Source: a virus. Taken from it: 55,273 nucleotides of DNA. The stretch covers positions 1 to 55,273 of IMG/VR virus record IMGVR_UViG_3300047157_000034, one strand, 5' to 3'. Within the stretch, counting starts at the first letter, position 1; the number at the start of each line of letters is the position of its first letter. The position numbers and the translations under genes were made by a program. The notes beneath the pieces are model-generated. The model made no database searches, had not been told where the DNA came from, and saw only the letters and a list, made by a program, of their open reading frames with translations. Below, one piece after another: positions 1 to 7,524 of the stretch.

Positions 1-519
1 GTAGAAGAAAATCGTGTTGGAGATATTTCTGATGCGCAAATGCAACAAGATCAGAGAGAGATAGAAAAAAGATATGACCCAGACACAACCCAAACCATCG
101 ACAAAGTACCGAGTGACAGGATTGCTGAAAGCTCAGAAAGCAGGAATACAACTGAACAAGTCGGAGTTAAGGATAATAGCGAGGCACAATCCGAAGACGC
201 AGACCCAGACAGCTTCAATGCAGTCACCGAACAAGCCAAACCAAACGTAGAAACAAAAACAAAAAAGAAAATAAATAAACCTAAATTTGCCGTTAATCCG
301 TTAGCTGCTTGGACTGGACGTATTCCGTTTAAACCAGCATCACGTGATTCATTAGAAAAAGAAATTAATAAGTTAACAGGCGAAAGATCAAATCTGCGTG
401 TACACGTATTTAACACAGAAGCTGAAGCCGTAGAAGCTATTAACCAAGACAATAATATACCTAACGTAGATGCGGAAGAAATTAAAAGAGTTCAACCATA
501 TGGTTGGGGTAGCAGATGA
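1..519 (+). CDS. Large internal virion protein, fragment 1 (gp16-like; open at left edge)
   Basis: The reading frame is already open at base 1 and codes up to a TGA at 517-519, so the first in-window ATG (40) is not a real start. The product begins with a charged, Gln/Lys/Thr-rich and probably disordered stretch. From about base 380 it becomes a folded-looking segment leading into RVQPYGW. The next frame continues smoothly with VADDEAG if one G is removed from the GGGG run at 506-509, giving RVQPYGWVADDEAG. The fragment is therefore the middle of one long protein that also includes the ORF at 54332-55273 if the genome closes. Proteins of this kind are ejected into the host with the DNA in T7-like phages. 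That assignment rests on position and length, not on a strong motif in this piece. Confidence 0.6.
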   Translation, partial: VEENRVGDISDAQMQQDQREIEKRYDPDTTQTIDKVPSDRIAESSESRNTTEQVGVKDNSEAQSEDADPDSFNAVTEQAKPNVETKTKKKINKPKFAVNPLAAWTGRIPFKPASRDSLEKEINKLTGERSNLRVHVFNTEAEAVEAINQDNNIPNVDAEEIKRVQPYGWGSR

Positions 520-1489
520 TGAAGCAGGAGTACCACACGCTCATTTTATTCTTGATCGTATTCCTGAGGGCGGTGAAGTAGCTGCTTTTATGCATGAAGT
601 TGGCGGACATTTAGGTATCGACAGAATTCTTGATAACAATGACAGGCTAGAAATAGCAAAACAAATTGGAAAATGGGCTAATTTAGCGGACGGATCTATA
701 GAAAGTAAAATAGCAAACAGAGCGCTTGACTCTTTAGACAACGCATTAGCGCAGGGAGATTTGTCTGACCCTGAACTTATTTCAGAAACTATTGCCTACT
801 TTCTTGAGCAATCAGCATTAGCTGGAGTTAACCCTAGTGTAAATAATTCTATTAGTGAGTTTGTAAAAAAACTACGCGACTTATTTGTAAAAGCGTTAGA
901 TAAACTTGGGGTAAATACAGCTGATTTAACTATGCAAGATATTACTGACATGGCATACGGTGCGGCTCGTATAGAATTAATGCACGGTCGAACAGATGCT
1001 ACTGTTAAAAGACCATTTGTATATCCTTCAATGGAGGGAGCTACGAGTTTTGGTGTAAGATCTAACAAACTAAAAAATTGGATAAACGGAACTCACGGTG
1101 AAACTACACAAAGTGTAATAGCCGATGGTGCAGAAATTGCTAAGCAAGCCGCAACTCAAGTTGAGTTTTTGCATCAAGTTATTAGAAGAACAAAAGAAAT
1201 AATGCCTTCTCTAGGTCGATGGTACGAGGGGATACTAGATGTTGAGGCTACTAGAACCGAAATAAGAAAAAGTTTTGAAGACATAGCTTTGCGATCACGC
1301 AGTTTAAAAGCTGATAGATTATATTTAGTAAATGATTTTTTAAGCAAATCTACATTTTTCCAGAAATGGGGGTATGACCCAGAAATAGAAGGAAAAGATG
1401 TAAAAATTGATCCAATTATGCAAAAAGCTTTTGCGCGGCTAAATAAAAAAGAACAACAAATCGTAAAAGATGTATTTTTCTCATGGTGA
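470..1489 (+). CDS. Large internal virion protein, fragment 2 (HExxH zincin-like domain)
   Basis: This is the continuation of the large virion protein in the next frame; real coding probably enters near base 510 rather than at the ATG at 470. The early part carries a clear HEVGGH motif (bases 593-610) in the context AAFMHEVGGHLGID. It follows the segment DRIPEGGE, an arrangement seen in the large polyvalent proteins of phages and plasmids, where a zincin-like domain is fused to other activities. The remainder is alpha-helical and charged. The frame ends at TGA 1487-1489 just after a T5 run (1475-1479). Removing one T joins DVF to SHGEKMRQRK of the next fragment. A metalloprotease role in the particle or on entry (cell-wall or host-protein cleavage) is inferred from the HExxH motif only. 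Confidence 0.6.
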   Translation: MRKKLKEFNHMVGVADDEAGVPHAHFILDRIPEGGEVAAFMHEVGGHLGIDRILDNNDRLEIAKQIGKWANLADGSIESKIANRALDSLDNALAQGDLSDPELISETIAYFLEQSALAGVNPSVNNSISEFVKKLRDLFVKALDKLGVNTADLTMQDITDMAYGAARIELMHGRTDATVKRPFVYPSMEGATSFGVRSNKLKNWINGTHGETTQSVIADGAEIAKQAATQVEFLHQVIRRTKEIMPSLGRWYEGILDVEATRTEIRKSFEDIALRSRSLKADRLYLVNDFLSKSTFFQKWGYDPEIEGKDVKIDPIMQKAFARLNKKEQQIVKDVFFSW

Positions 1490-2708
1490 AAAAATGCGTC
1501 AAAGAAAGATAAAAATAGCTAAACAGTTTGGCGTATCAGGTAAATTTTTTACAGACGCCGCACTAGAGGGGCCGTATGCTCCGCTTAAACGATTCGGTCA
1601 ATATGTTACTGTACTTAAGTCTCAAGAAATGAAAGACGCAGAAGACGCAAAAAACGCAGAAGGTGCAACTAAAGAAGATAGAGAACTTTATAACAAACTT
1701 AGCCAAGACCCAAACCATTATGTTGTTAGTTTTTTTGACACTATGGGAGCTGCAAAATTATTTGAAAAAGCAAACAAAAACAAATTTAAATTTACTAGTT
1801 CTACTGAAAAGAGACCTGATATTGACACCGATAGAATTTCTAATCCTGATGCTTTTGAAAAAGTTCTTGGGGCGTTAAATGCTGGAAAAGATTCAGGAAT
1901 TGACAGTAATGCTAAACAAGCATTTACAAAAATGGTTAAAGATCTTTATTTTAATTCTTTAGACGAACGTAACGCAAGACTTTCTGGGTCTAAACGATTA
2001 AACCGTGCAGGCTACGAGCAAAACATGATGCGGTCGTTTATATCACACGCAAAAGCTGAAGCAAATCTTATTGCGCAAATGGAACATGGAACTAAAATTA
2101 ACACAGCATTTGCTGAAGCAGGAAAAGAAGTTAACACTGAAGGAAATGTTCCTGATTCTCAAAAAAATGCTGCTTACGTGTTAGTAGCAAAACATTACAA
2201 CCAAGTTCTTAAAGGCGATCAAACGCCTATTCAAGATAGGATAAATGCGGCTAACTCTGTTTACATGCTTTTAACAAGTGTTGGCTATCACGTTACAAAT
2301 GCTACTCAACCTACCATGGTTACAGTTCCCCGAATTGCAGGAGACTTTAATGACTATACTGGTGCTTGGAAAGGACTTACTAAAGGGTATGGTTTAGCAA
2401 CAGATATAGTACGTATGTCTAGCTCTTTGGAAACTAACGTTGACGTAGAAAAAGCACCTAAAGAATACCAAAAATTACTAAAACGAATGGAACTTTATCA
2501 GTTACTAGACGTTGGTATGGAAGAAGATTTATCTAGCTTTGAGAGATTTGATTCAGGGTATGATGCTTTAAATCTTGCAGCTGACACAGCAGGAAAAGTA
2601 ACACATAAATTATATCAAGTTTCTCGTTTAGTTGAAGCTGTTAACCGTATATCTACTGCAGTATCAGCATATGATATGGCAAGAAAAAACCCTGCAAGGA
2701 CTACGTAA
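1470..2708 (+). CDS. Large internal virion protein, fragment 3
   Basis: This is the third piece of the large virion protein, in a third frame. The ATG at 1470 is not a real start; coding should flow in from fragment 2 near base 1480. The product is mostly helical, rich in Lys/Glu/Ala, and has no recognisable catalytic motif. It contains a segment around SVGYHVTNATQPTMVTVPRI that resembles the middle of phage internal virion proteins of this class. The frame ends at TAA 2706-2708, shortly after an A6 run (2684-2689). Dropping one A gives DMARKTLQGLRNMKMTAEEY, joining directly to fragment 4. There is no ribosome-binding site or intergenic gap at either junction, which argues against separate genes. 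Confidence 0.6.
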   Translation: MYFSHGEKMRQRKIKIAKQFGVSGKFFTDAALEGPYAPLKRFGQYVTVLKSQEMKDAEDAKNAEGATKEDRELYNKLSQDPNHYVVSFFDTMGAAKLFEKANKNKFKFTSSTEKRPDIDTDRISNPDAFEKVLGALNAGKDSGIDSNAKQAFTKMVKDLYFNSLDERNARLSGSKRLNRAGYEQNMMRSFISHAKAEANLIAQMEHGTKINTAFAEAGKEVNTEGNVPDSQKNAAYVLVAKHYNQVLKGDQTPIQDRINAANSVYMLLTSVGYHVTNATQPTMVTVPRIAGDFNDYTGAWKGLTKGYGLATDIVRMSSSLETNVDVEKAPKEYQKLLKRMELYQLLDVGMEEDLSSFERFDSGYDALNLAADTAGKVTHKLYQVSRLVEAVNRISTAVSAYDMARKNPARTT

Positions 2709-3672
2709 CATGAAAATGACTGCTGAAGAATATGCTATTGCAGTGGTTGAAGACACCCAAGGTAATTTCTCTTCATTGGACACACCATTACTGCTTAAAC
2801 GACTTCCTAAAGTTATGACGCAGTATCGTAAGTACCAACTTTTAATGGGGTGGCATTACGCAAACGCGTTTAAACAAATTAAATGGGGATCTCCCCAAGA
2901 AAAAGCAGCTGGTGCACGTATTCTTGCGTACTCACTCGCGCATGCAGGAGTGTTTGCAGGTACAGTTGGAATGCCTTTAGTGTCAACATTGTTCTGGCTA
3001 ACAACATTTATAGGAGACCAAGACGAACCAGATGATCTTGAACGATGGATTGATAGAAACATTGACGATGGTTTGTTTGGAGACATTCTTTCGCGAGGTG
3101 TTTTATCTTCTGTAGGAATAGATTTTAGCGCAAAGTTAGATCAATCAAAAATATTTAGTCCGTTTCCTTTTGTAGAATTTAAATCAGGAGAAGCAGGGTT
3201 TAATGAAATGGCGGCGGGTGCGCTTACGGGCCCTGCTGGTACAACTGGTGCTAATTTTTACAGAGCGTACGAATATTATTCAAAAGGTGATATAATGAAA
3301 GGCATTGAATACTCAGTGCCTAAAGGTATTAGAACAGCTTTAGAAAGTTATCGCTTAGCTACTGAAGGATACAGCCTTAAGAATGGTGATGTTGTAGTCG
3401 ATCCTAGAGATATGGGGAGTGTAAGTCTCTTTTTAAATGGTCTTGGTATTCCTGTTGGAGATGTGCAAAAAATTAAATGGACAAGAGGGCAACAATACGT
3501 TCTTGAAAATTACTATACTAAAGAAACTAGTAAAATTACACGTAAATATATTGAAGCTCATAAAAATAGAGATCGCGATACAAAACGTGCGTTACGTAAA
3601 GAATGGAAAGAGCTGCAAAAATCAAAAGCTAGAGTACGATCGTTTTTTAACAACGCTCGAGGACGTACTTAA
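2632..3672 (+). CDS. Large internal virion protein, C-terminal fragment
   Basis: This is the C-terminal part of the large virion protein; real coding enters near base 2690. It includes the segment SSLDTPLLLKRLPKVMTQYRK followed by MGWHYANAFKQ. A hydrophobic stretch follows (LAHAGVFAGTVGMPLVSTLF, bases about 2930-3010) that could insert in a membrane, consistent with a channel-forming T7 gp16-like role during DNA ejection. The C-terminus is strongly basic. The frame ends at TAA 3670-3672, but the same frame stays open for another 30 codons to a TAA at 3763-3765, encoding a plausible basic tail just two bases before the next gene. The TAA at 3670 may be another sequence error. If the window closes into a circle, the full protein would be about 1,540-1,570 residues. 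Confidence 0.6.
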   Translation: MKLLTVYLLQYQHMIWQEKTLQGLRNMKMTAEEYAIAVVEDTQGNFSSLDTPLLLKRLPKVMTQYRKYQLLMGWHYANAFKQIKWGSPQEKAAGARILAYSLAHAGVFAGTVGMPLVSTLFWLTTFIGDQDEPDDLERWIDRNIDDGLFGDILSRGVLSSVGIDFSAKLDQSKIFSPFPFVEFKSGEAGFNEMAAGALTGPAGTTGANFYRAYEYYSKGDIMKGIEYSVPKGIRTALESYRLATEGYSLKNGDVVVDPRDMGSVSLFLNGLGIPVGDVQKIKWTRGQQYVLENYYTKETSKITRKYIEAHKNRDRDTKRALRKEWKELQKSKARVRSFFNNARGRT

Positions 3673-3767
3673 ACAGTTCAACCTCTTACAGATTTAATTA
3701 AGAGCTCCAATGCGGCGAGTAAAACGAGAAAAAGAAAAGCAGAGCACTATTTGGGAACTAAATAACA

Positions 3768-4004
3768 ATGCACTTTAACAGTTTTGTAAAAGAAAAAAAA
3801 CTTGCTAAGCCTATATACTGTTGTGTGTGCACAAAAGAAATAAATAACATAATGGATAGCCACGACCCAGAACCTTTATTCCAAAAACCAAATAGGGTTT
3901 GCAATGTGTGTAATGAAGTTGTTGTATCAATACGATTAGAAAAAATAAGAAAAAGGAACAAGTATGGCTGGGATGAAAGGACACACAATAAAAGGTGGGC
4001 ATAA
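3768..4004 (+). CDS. Small zinc-ribbon-like protein
   Basis: A 78-residue protein with two CxxC-type knuckles, YCCVCTKE near the N-terminus and VCNVCNE about 28 residues later, spaced as in a four-cysteine zinc ribbon. The C-terminal third is strongly basic (RLEKIRKRNK). The gene starts two bases after the longer possible end of the virion protein (3765) and overlaps the next gene by 41 bases. No obvious Shine-Dalgarno is visible, so translation may be coupled to the upstream gene. The protein probably binds nucleic acid, but no family is recognised beyond the knuckles. Confidence 0.6.
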   Translation: MHFNSFVKEKKLAKPIYCCVCTKEINNIMDSHDPEPLFQKPNRVCNVCNEVVVSIRLEKIRKRNKYGWDERTHNKRWA

Positions 4005-4242
4005 ACGTGCTACTAAATCTGGAGCGGGAATGACTAAAAAAGGTGTTGCTAAGTATCGACGTGATAATCCTGGTTCTAAGTTAAAAACTGCTGTTACAGG
4101 TAAAGTTAAGAAAGGAAGCAAAGACGCTAAAAGGCGTAAATCTTTTTGCGCTAGATCAGCAGGTCAAATGAAAAGATTCCCAAAAGCGGCTAAAGATCCA
4201 AACAGTCGATTACGTCAAGCTAGAAAAAGGTGGAAATGCTAA
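3964..4242 (+). CDS. DUF6321-like basic phage protein
   Basis: A 92-residue, very basic protein containing GAGMTKKGVAKYRRDNPGSK, then KTAVTGKV, RRKSFCARSAG, and ending in RKRWKC. This sequence of motifs is the hallmark of the DUF6321 family found in many cyanophages and other marine phages, where the closing motif is usually SRINKSLRKWNC. The function of the family is unknown. The lysine/arginine content suggests nucleic-acid contact, but this is inference. It lies in a run of four small basic genes at the end of the late transcript and overlaps the next gene by one base (TAATG). Confidence 0.8.
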   Translation: MAGMKGHTIKGGHKRATKSGAGMTKKGVAKYRRDNPGSKLKTAVTGKVKKGSKDAKRRKSFCARSAGQMKRFPKAAKDPNSRLRQARKRWKC

Positions 4243-4388
4243 TGAGTTTATACAGAAATATACATGCAAAAAAGAAACGTATCGCCGCTGGTTCAGGTGA
4301 AAAAATGCGTAAACCAGGCACTAAAGGTGCGCCAACTGCGGCAAATTTTAAACGTGCCGCTAAAACAGCAAAAAAGAAAAGGAGCTAA
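4242..4388 (+). CDS. Small basic phage protein (48 aa)
   Basis: A 48-residue ORF starting MSLYRNIHAKKKRIAAGSGE and continuing KMRKPGTKGAPTAANFKRAA. The N-terminus and the KPGTKGAPT segment match a small conserved protein that I recognise from marine phage genomes near DUF6321 genes. Its ATG overlaps the stop of the preceding gene by one base, which implies coupled translation. Nearly a third of its residues are Lys or Arg. Function unknown; a late, perhaps virion-associated, DNA-binding peptide is possible. Confidence 0.65.
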   Translation: MSLYRNIHAKKKRIAAGSGEKMRKPGTKGAPTAANFKRAAKTAKKKRS

Positions 4389-4391
4389 TCA

Positions 4392-4526
4392 ATGCCACAA
4401 GTGGGGAAAAAATCATTTTCGTATAGCAGTGCAGGAAAAAAGAAAGCTAAAGCTTACGCCACTAAAACTGGTAAAAAAGTTGTGAAAAAGCCTATGGCTA
4501 AACGAATGGGTAGTAAGAGGTATTAA
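4392..4526 (+). CDS. Small basic phage protein (44 aa)
   Basis: A 44-residue, lysine-rich peptide beginning MPQVGKKSFSYSSAGKKKAK and ending KRMGSKRY. The pattern (short aromatic patch, then repeated AKAYA/KK) is typical of small marine-phage proteins encoded beside DUF6321 genes. AAAGGAG 10 bases upstream serves as ribosome-binding site. It is the last gene of the plus-strand transcript before the terminator at 4564. Function unknown. Confidence 0.6.
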   Translation: MPQVGKKSFSYSSAGKKKAKAYATKTGKKVVKKPMAKRMGSKRY

Positions 4527-4540
4527 CAAATAACCTCCCT

Positions 4541-4591
4541 GTTGGCTACGCCAACCACCTCAGCCCCCGATCCCAGTTCGGGGGTTTTTTT
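4541..4591 (+). terminator. Rho-independent terminator ending the late transcript
   Basis: The stem CCCCCGA (4564-4570) pairs with TCGGGGG (4578-4584) around a 7-base loop and is followed directly by seven T residues (4585-4591). A second, smaller hairpin (GTTGGC 4541-4546 / GCCAAC 4550-4555) precedes it. The element lies between the last plus-strand gene and the converging last minus-strand gene, whose stop codon it touches. The T-run is only on the plus side, so it mainly stops late transcription. Confidence 0.85.
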
Positions 4592-5927
4592 ATGACTGAG
4601 AGACGTTTGCCGTTGTGTCGGCTTTCTCTGGAGCAGTAGCTAGCCCTACACCCACACCGTCCATCAGTTTATGGTACTTTAACTCATAACAGCGAGACAT
4701 ACCGCTCGGTATAGTAGAACCTTGACCGAGATACATTCTCTTATTTGGTTCTCCAGTTGGTTGCATTACAAGATAACCTGAATTATCTAGTTCGTCGCGT
4801 AGTGCTTTTGGCGCAACACTATTCTCCTTGCACCAGTCAGCGAGAGCTTTAACTGAAATAAACGCTTTGCGGTCTTCCGTACACAACCGTCCTGCAGGCG
4901 GAGCACGTAACGGCATCGACGTATCTTCTTTGTTTGTGTTCGCAGATCCTAGCCGCTTGGTAACGATGAGTCGTCCGTGTAATGTAGCAATGAATGTAGC
5001 AAGGTGTTCACGTATATCTGTGTTAACTTCACGCCTGCTTTCACGCATCTGTACTACTTGAGCAGATGCCCACTTCTTCATTGCGTTTACATCAAACGAA
5101 ACTAGCCCAATCTTTTCTGCAATCTTACCCGCAACTAACGCTGTGACAATTGTATCACGATAGAAACGTTCCTTGTTATCGTCTTCTGATTGTGGATTAA
5201 ACTTACTTCTTGCGGCTACTATCTGCCGTCGTACCCAATCTTTGTTTTTTATAATAAAACGTATGAAAGGAAGACATGCTTCTCCGTAAACATTATCCAT
5301 GTGGTGTTCGACAAAAGACTGAGTAATATCAGGAAACGTATCTTTTACAAAACCTTCAGACAACGGTACTTCAAAGAAGCGTAACTGTGTTGCTTCAACC
5401 TTATATCCAGCAGGTAGTTTTGCGATGCTTTCTAAAATGCTATCGTTGGAAGTAATAAACGAGTTCTTAAACCACTGACCGCCTACTGTAGCAAACCGCC
5501 CATTGGTAGATAATCTTTCTTTGTCTCGTCCGTTGGCGAGCGCGTATCCAGTCCTGGTTAGCTCCTCCGACGTTCTACCAGAAAACTCGTCAAGGAGTAG
5601 AGGGACAGCACCCATGATTGCGATTCGCTTAATGACTGCGTTGAGTGTAGAACCTTGTTCCCCTGTTTGGCGTTCCATATATTCTGGCTTACCATAAAAA
5701 CCGCAAGCAATCTTAGCGGCGGTAGATTTACCTGTACCCCCATGACCTGTAAAGGCGAGAGGTAATCCATGCCAGTTCGACGATCCCATGAGTTCTACAA
5801 GAACCGATCCCATTGAATGACAGAGCGCAAACTGAAAAGGTTCAGCACCTTTCCTATTATACAAAGTATCAATGTTTGCTATCCACTCTTCTAGTCGTAC
5901 CTTTCCTACCAAAATCAACTGCAACAT
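4590..5927 (-). CDS. Replicative helicase domain of primase-helicase (C-terminal fragment)
   Basis: A P-loop ATPase with Walker A GHGGTGKST at residues about 61-69 and Walker B LLLDEF at about 110-115, followed by GRTSEEL and a sensor-like SFITSND. The order and spacing resemble the DUF927/D5-like superfamily 3 helicases that phages fuse to AEP primases. The ORF has no credible start: it overlaps the upstream fragment by 59 bases in another frame. Removing one base from the AAAA run at 5911-5914 (TTTT on the coding strand) joins TDVAVD to LVGKVRLEEWIANID. The C-terminus has a winged-helix-like region (VKALADWCKENSVAPKALRD). It should unwind DNA at the phage replication fork. Confidence 0.75.
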   Translation of the reverse strand: MLQLILVGKVRLEEWIANIDTLYNRKGAEPFQFALCHSMGSVLVELMGSSNWHGLPLAFTGHGGTGKSTAAKIACGFYGKPEYMERQTGEQGSTLNAVIKRIAIMGAVPLLLDEFSGRTSEELTRTGYALANGRDKERLSTNGRFATVGGQWFKNSFITSNDSILESIAKLPAGYKVEATQLRFFEVPLSEGFVKDTFPDITQSFVEHHMDNVYGEACLPFIRFIIKNKDWVRRQIVAARSKFNPQSEDDNKERFYRDTIVTALVAGKIAEKIGLVSFDVNAMKKWASAQVVQMRESRREVNTDIREHLATFIATLHGRLIVTKRLGSANTNKEDTSMPLRAPPAGRLCTEDRKAFISVKALADWCKENSVAPKALRDELDNSGYLVMQPTGEPNKRMYLGQGSTIPSGMSRCYELKYHKLMDGVGVGLATAPEKADTTANVSQS

Positions 5928-6834
5928 CTGTTGGTACGTTAGGGTCGCATAAAACTTCGTGAGAACCTTTTTCTGTAATCATTTTTGTGCCCATCACAAA
6001 GCCTTTGCGGTCTTCTGTCCACCCGAACTGCCCATAGGTTTTTGTTTCAACACGGTATTTCTGTAATGTTTCAATGAGAGTTTCAGCAAATTCTGCCATA
6101 TCATTCCTCGCGTTTCTTGTTCTCGTTAAAAATACTTCATGGGAAGCTAACGTTTCTGACATTTGCGAAGGAGACGCTAACTCTGAGGTTGGCATAAAAA
6201 ACTCACGCCATTGTCCATTTTTTTCTTTAGCTTTCCAATGTATAACCCACGTACCTTCGCTATCTCTAATACGGTTAATCGGGTACACAAAACTCTTACA
6301 AAACGGTTTCCATGATACAGCTCCATCGTCGTCAGTATAGGCCCGACTCAGAGCAACTCCGTTCCATCTAAAATTCTTATCCCACCAAGTCCTTGTTATC
6401 CAAGGTATTGTTTGTCCTTCAACTATCACCGCGTTACTAGCTTGTTGACCGTCACCGTCGTCGTCGCTCCCGGCTGCAGCTGTTTCCTGAACGACGGGAG
6501 GTTTTATGTCTGGAGGGCAGAAACCTTTGTCTCTTGCGCCATCAATCATCTTCTGAACTTCATCATGTGTGTCTTCAGCAGAGTACCCTTCTAGGGTTAA
6601 CTCTCTAGCTAATCTGTGAATTTCAGCATCTGTGTTGCCTTTAGTTACCCATGAGGCAACTAATTTAAGCATGTTGTTATGCCATTCTTCGCCGTTTAAT
6701 ACAGCTTCACGCGCCTCAGTGCGATCAAGTTTTTCTCCGTACTCAACAAAATCTCCAAAACCACCTTTAGTAGTAGCTGCGTTGCACATCGTTATTTGCA
6801 ATGAACTCAAGCATTGTTGTACGCAAGTGTTCAA
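5869..6834 (-). CDS. Middle fragment of primase-helicase
   Basis: This is the middle third of the broken primase-helicase. The nominal start (TTG at 6834) is an artefact of the upstream frame break; real coding begins about base 6790 with KGGFGDFVEYGEKLDRTEA. The segment includes EEWHNNMLKLVASWVTKGNT and ARELTLEGYSAEDTHDEVQ, a linker/primase C-terminal-like helical domain. An acidic Gly/Asp-rich hinge (SDDDGDG) and a beta-rich region with FGWTEDRKGFVMG follow; this last region is typical of the part preceding the Walker A of DUF927-type helicases. It ends at TGA 5869 within the next fragment's overlap. Confidence 0.65.
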   Translation of the reverse strand: MNTCVQQCLSSLQITMCNAATTKGGFGDFVEYGEKLDRTEAREAVLNGEEWHNNMLKLVASWVTKGNTDAEIHRLARELTLEGYSAEDTHDEVQKMIDGARDKGFCPPDIKPPVVQETAAAGSDDDGDGQQASNAVIVEGQTIPWITRTWWDKNFRWNGVALSRAYTDDDGAVSWKPFCKSFVYPINRIRDSEGTWVIHWKAKEKNGQWREFFMPTSELASPSQMSETLASHEVFLTRTRNARNDMAEFAETLIETLQKYRVETKTYGQFGWTEDRKGFVMGTKMITEKGSHEVLCDPNVPTDVAVDFGRKGTTRRVDSKH

Positions 6835-7444
6835 CAGAATAACGTTTTCCTTGCTTAAGAAGCTTTACAGGTAACGGCCTTCCATACTTTTTATTGTGCG
6901 TACCTACAGGTCTGAGCACACGTGCAGAATCTAAATCAACAGCCTTATCAATTTTCATACTAAGAAAGGTTGTCACGTCTCGCTTCAACGTTGAAAGTTC
7001 TAGCCAAGTTGCTTTGTCTACTTCCTCGTCAATATGAAAATACGTGTGGTAGCCACCTCCGCTATCAACAACCGTTGGCGTCAGCCGTAGCGCCTGGGCC
7101 AGCTTTGCAACGTCGGCAATTGCTTCTTGTTTACTGTTGTATTTTTTATCTTCGTCAGGGTGTACGTCGTAATCATCGTACAGCGCTTTACAGCACGCGA
7201 CGTTATCTTGTGTACGTATTCTAAACTTATCTTTGTCGTCTTTGTACCAGTCATTAAACGAGTTAATAGCAACGTAAACTTCATTAGTTTGATCTAACTT
7301 TATAGCTTCAGCCGCCGCTTCTGCTACGGTTGTAAACTTTCTATTTTTCCACCAACTTCTGCCATGTTCGTTTGTTTCTGGGACACCTAGCACAATGTGC
7401 CCATTCGACGGCAGTAGCCACTCGAAGAACTCTAGGGTCTCCAT
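6767..7444 (-). CDS. AEP-type primase domain (N-terminal fragment of primase-helicase)
   Basis: This is the true start of the primase-helicase: ATG at 7444 preceded by GGAGGTG. The product has the archaeo-eukaryotic primase signature: LYDDYDVHP with the D-x-D pair (residues about 89-95), DSGGGYHTYFHID with the sxH motif, and AVDLDSARVLRPVGTHN with the third acidic/hD motif. These residues bind metals and the incoming nucleotide in PrimPol/RepB-like enzymes. The frame ends at TAA 6767 because of one surplus base somewhere in about 6790-6815. With the three fragments rejoined the enzyme would be about 920-930 residues. It primes, and may unwind, phage DNA. Confidence 0.75.
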   Translation of the reverse strand: METLEFFEWLLPSNGHIVLGVPETNEHGRSWWKNRKFTTVAEAAAEAIKLDQTNEVYVAINSFNDWYKDDKDKFRIRTQDNVACCKALYDDYDVHPDEDKKYNSKQEAIADVAKLAQALRLTPTVVDSGGGYHTYFHIDEEVDKATWLELSTLKRDVTTFLSMKIDKAVDLDSARVLRPVGTHNKKYGRPLPVKLLKQGKRYSVEHLRTTMLEFIANNDVQRSYY

Positions 7445-7481
7445 TATACACCTCCATATTGTGTCTATGTGTTAAAAGTAT

Positions 7482-7506
7482 GGTAGCCGAAAACAATCCG
7501 ACTACC
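7482..7506 (-). terminator. Hairpin between SSB and primase genes
   Basis: On the minus strand GGTAGTCG (7506-7499) pairs with CGGCTACC (7489-7482), eight pairs with one G-U, around a 9-base loop. Only a short TTTT follows five bases later. It could be a weak terminator, an attenuator or an mRNA processing site separating SSB mRNA from the primase genes. The G-U pair is favourable only in the minus-strand transcript. Confidence 0.4.
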
Positions 7507-7524
7507 TAGATTTTTTGGCAGAAA

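Noticed and set aside
51-452. 133-aa minus-strand ORF opposite the large virion protein
   Set aside because: Ser/Leu-rich shadow of the coding strand with no ribosome-binding site or neighbours on that strand.
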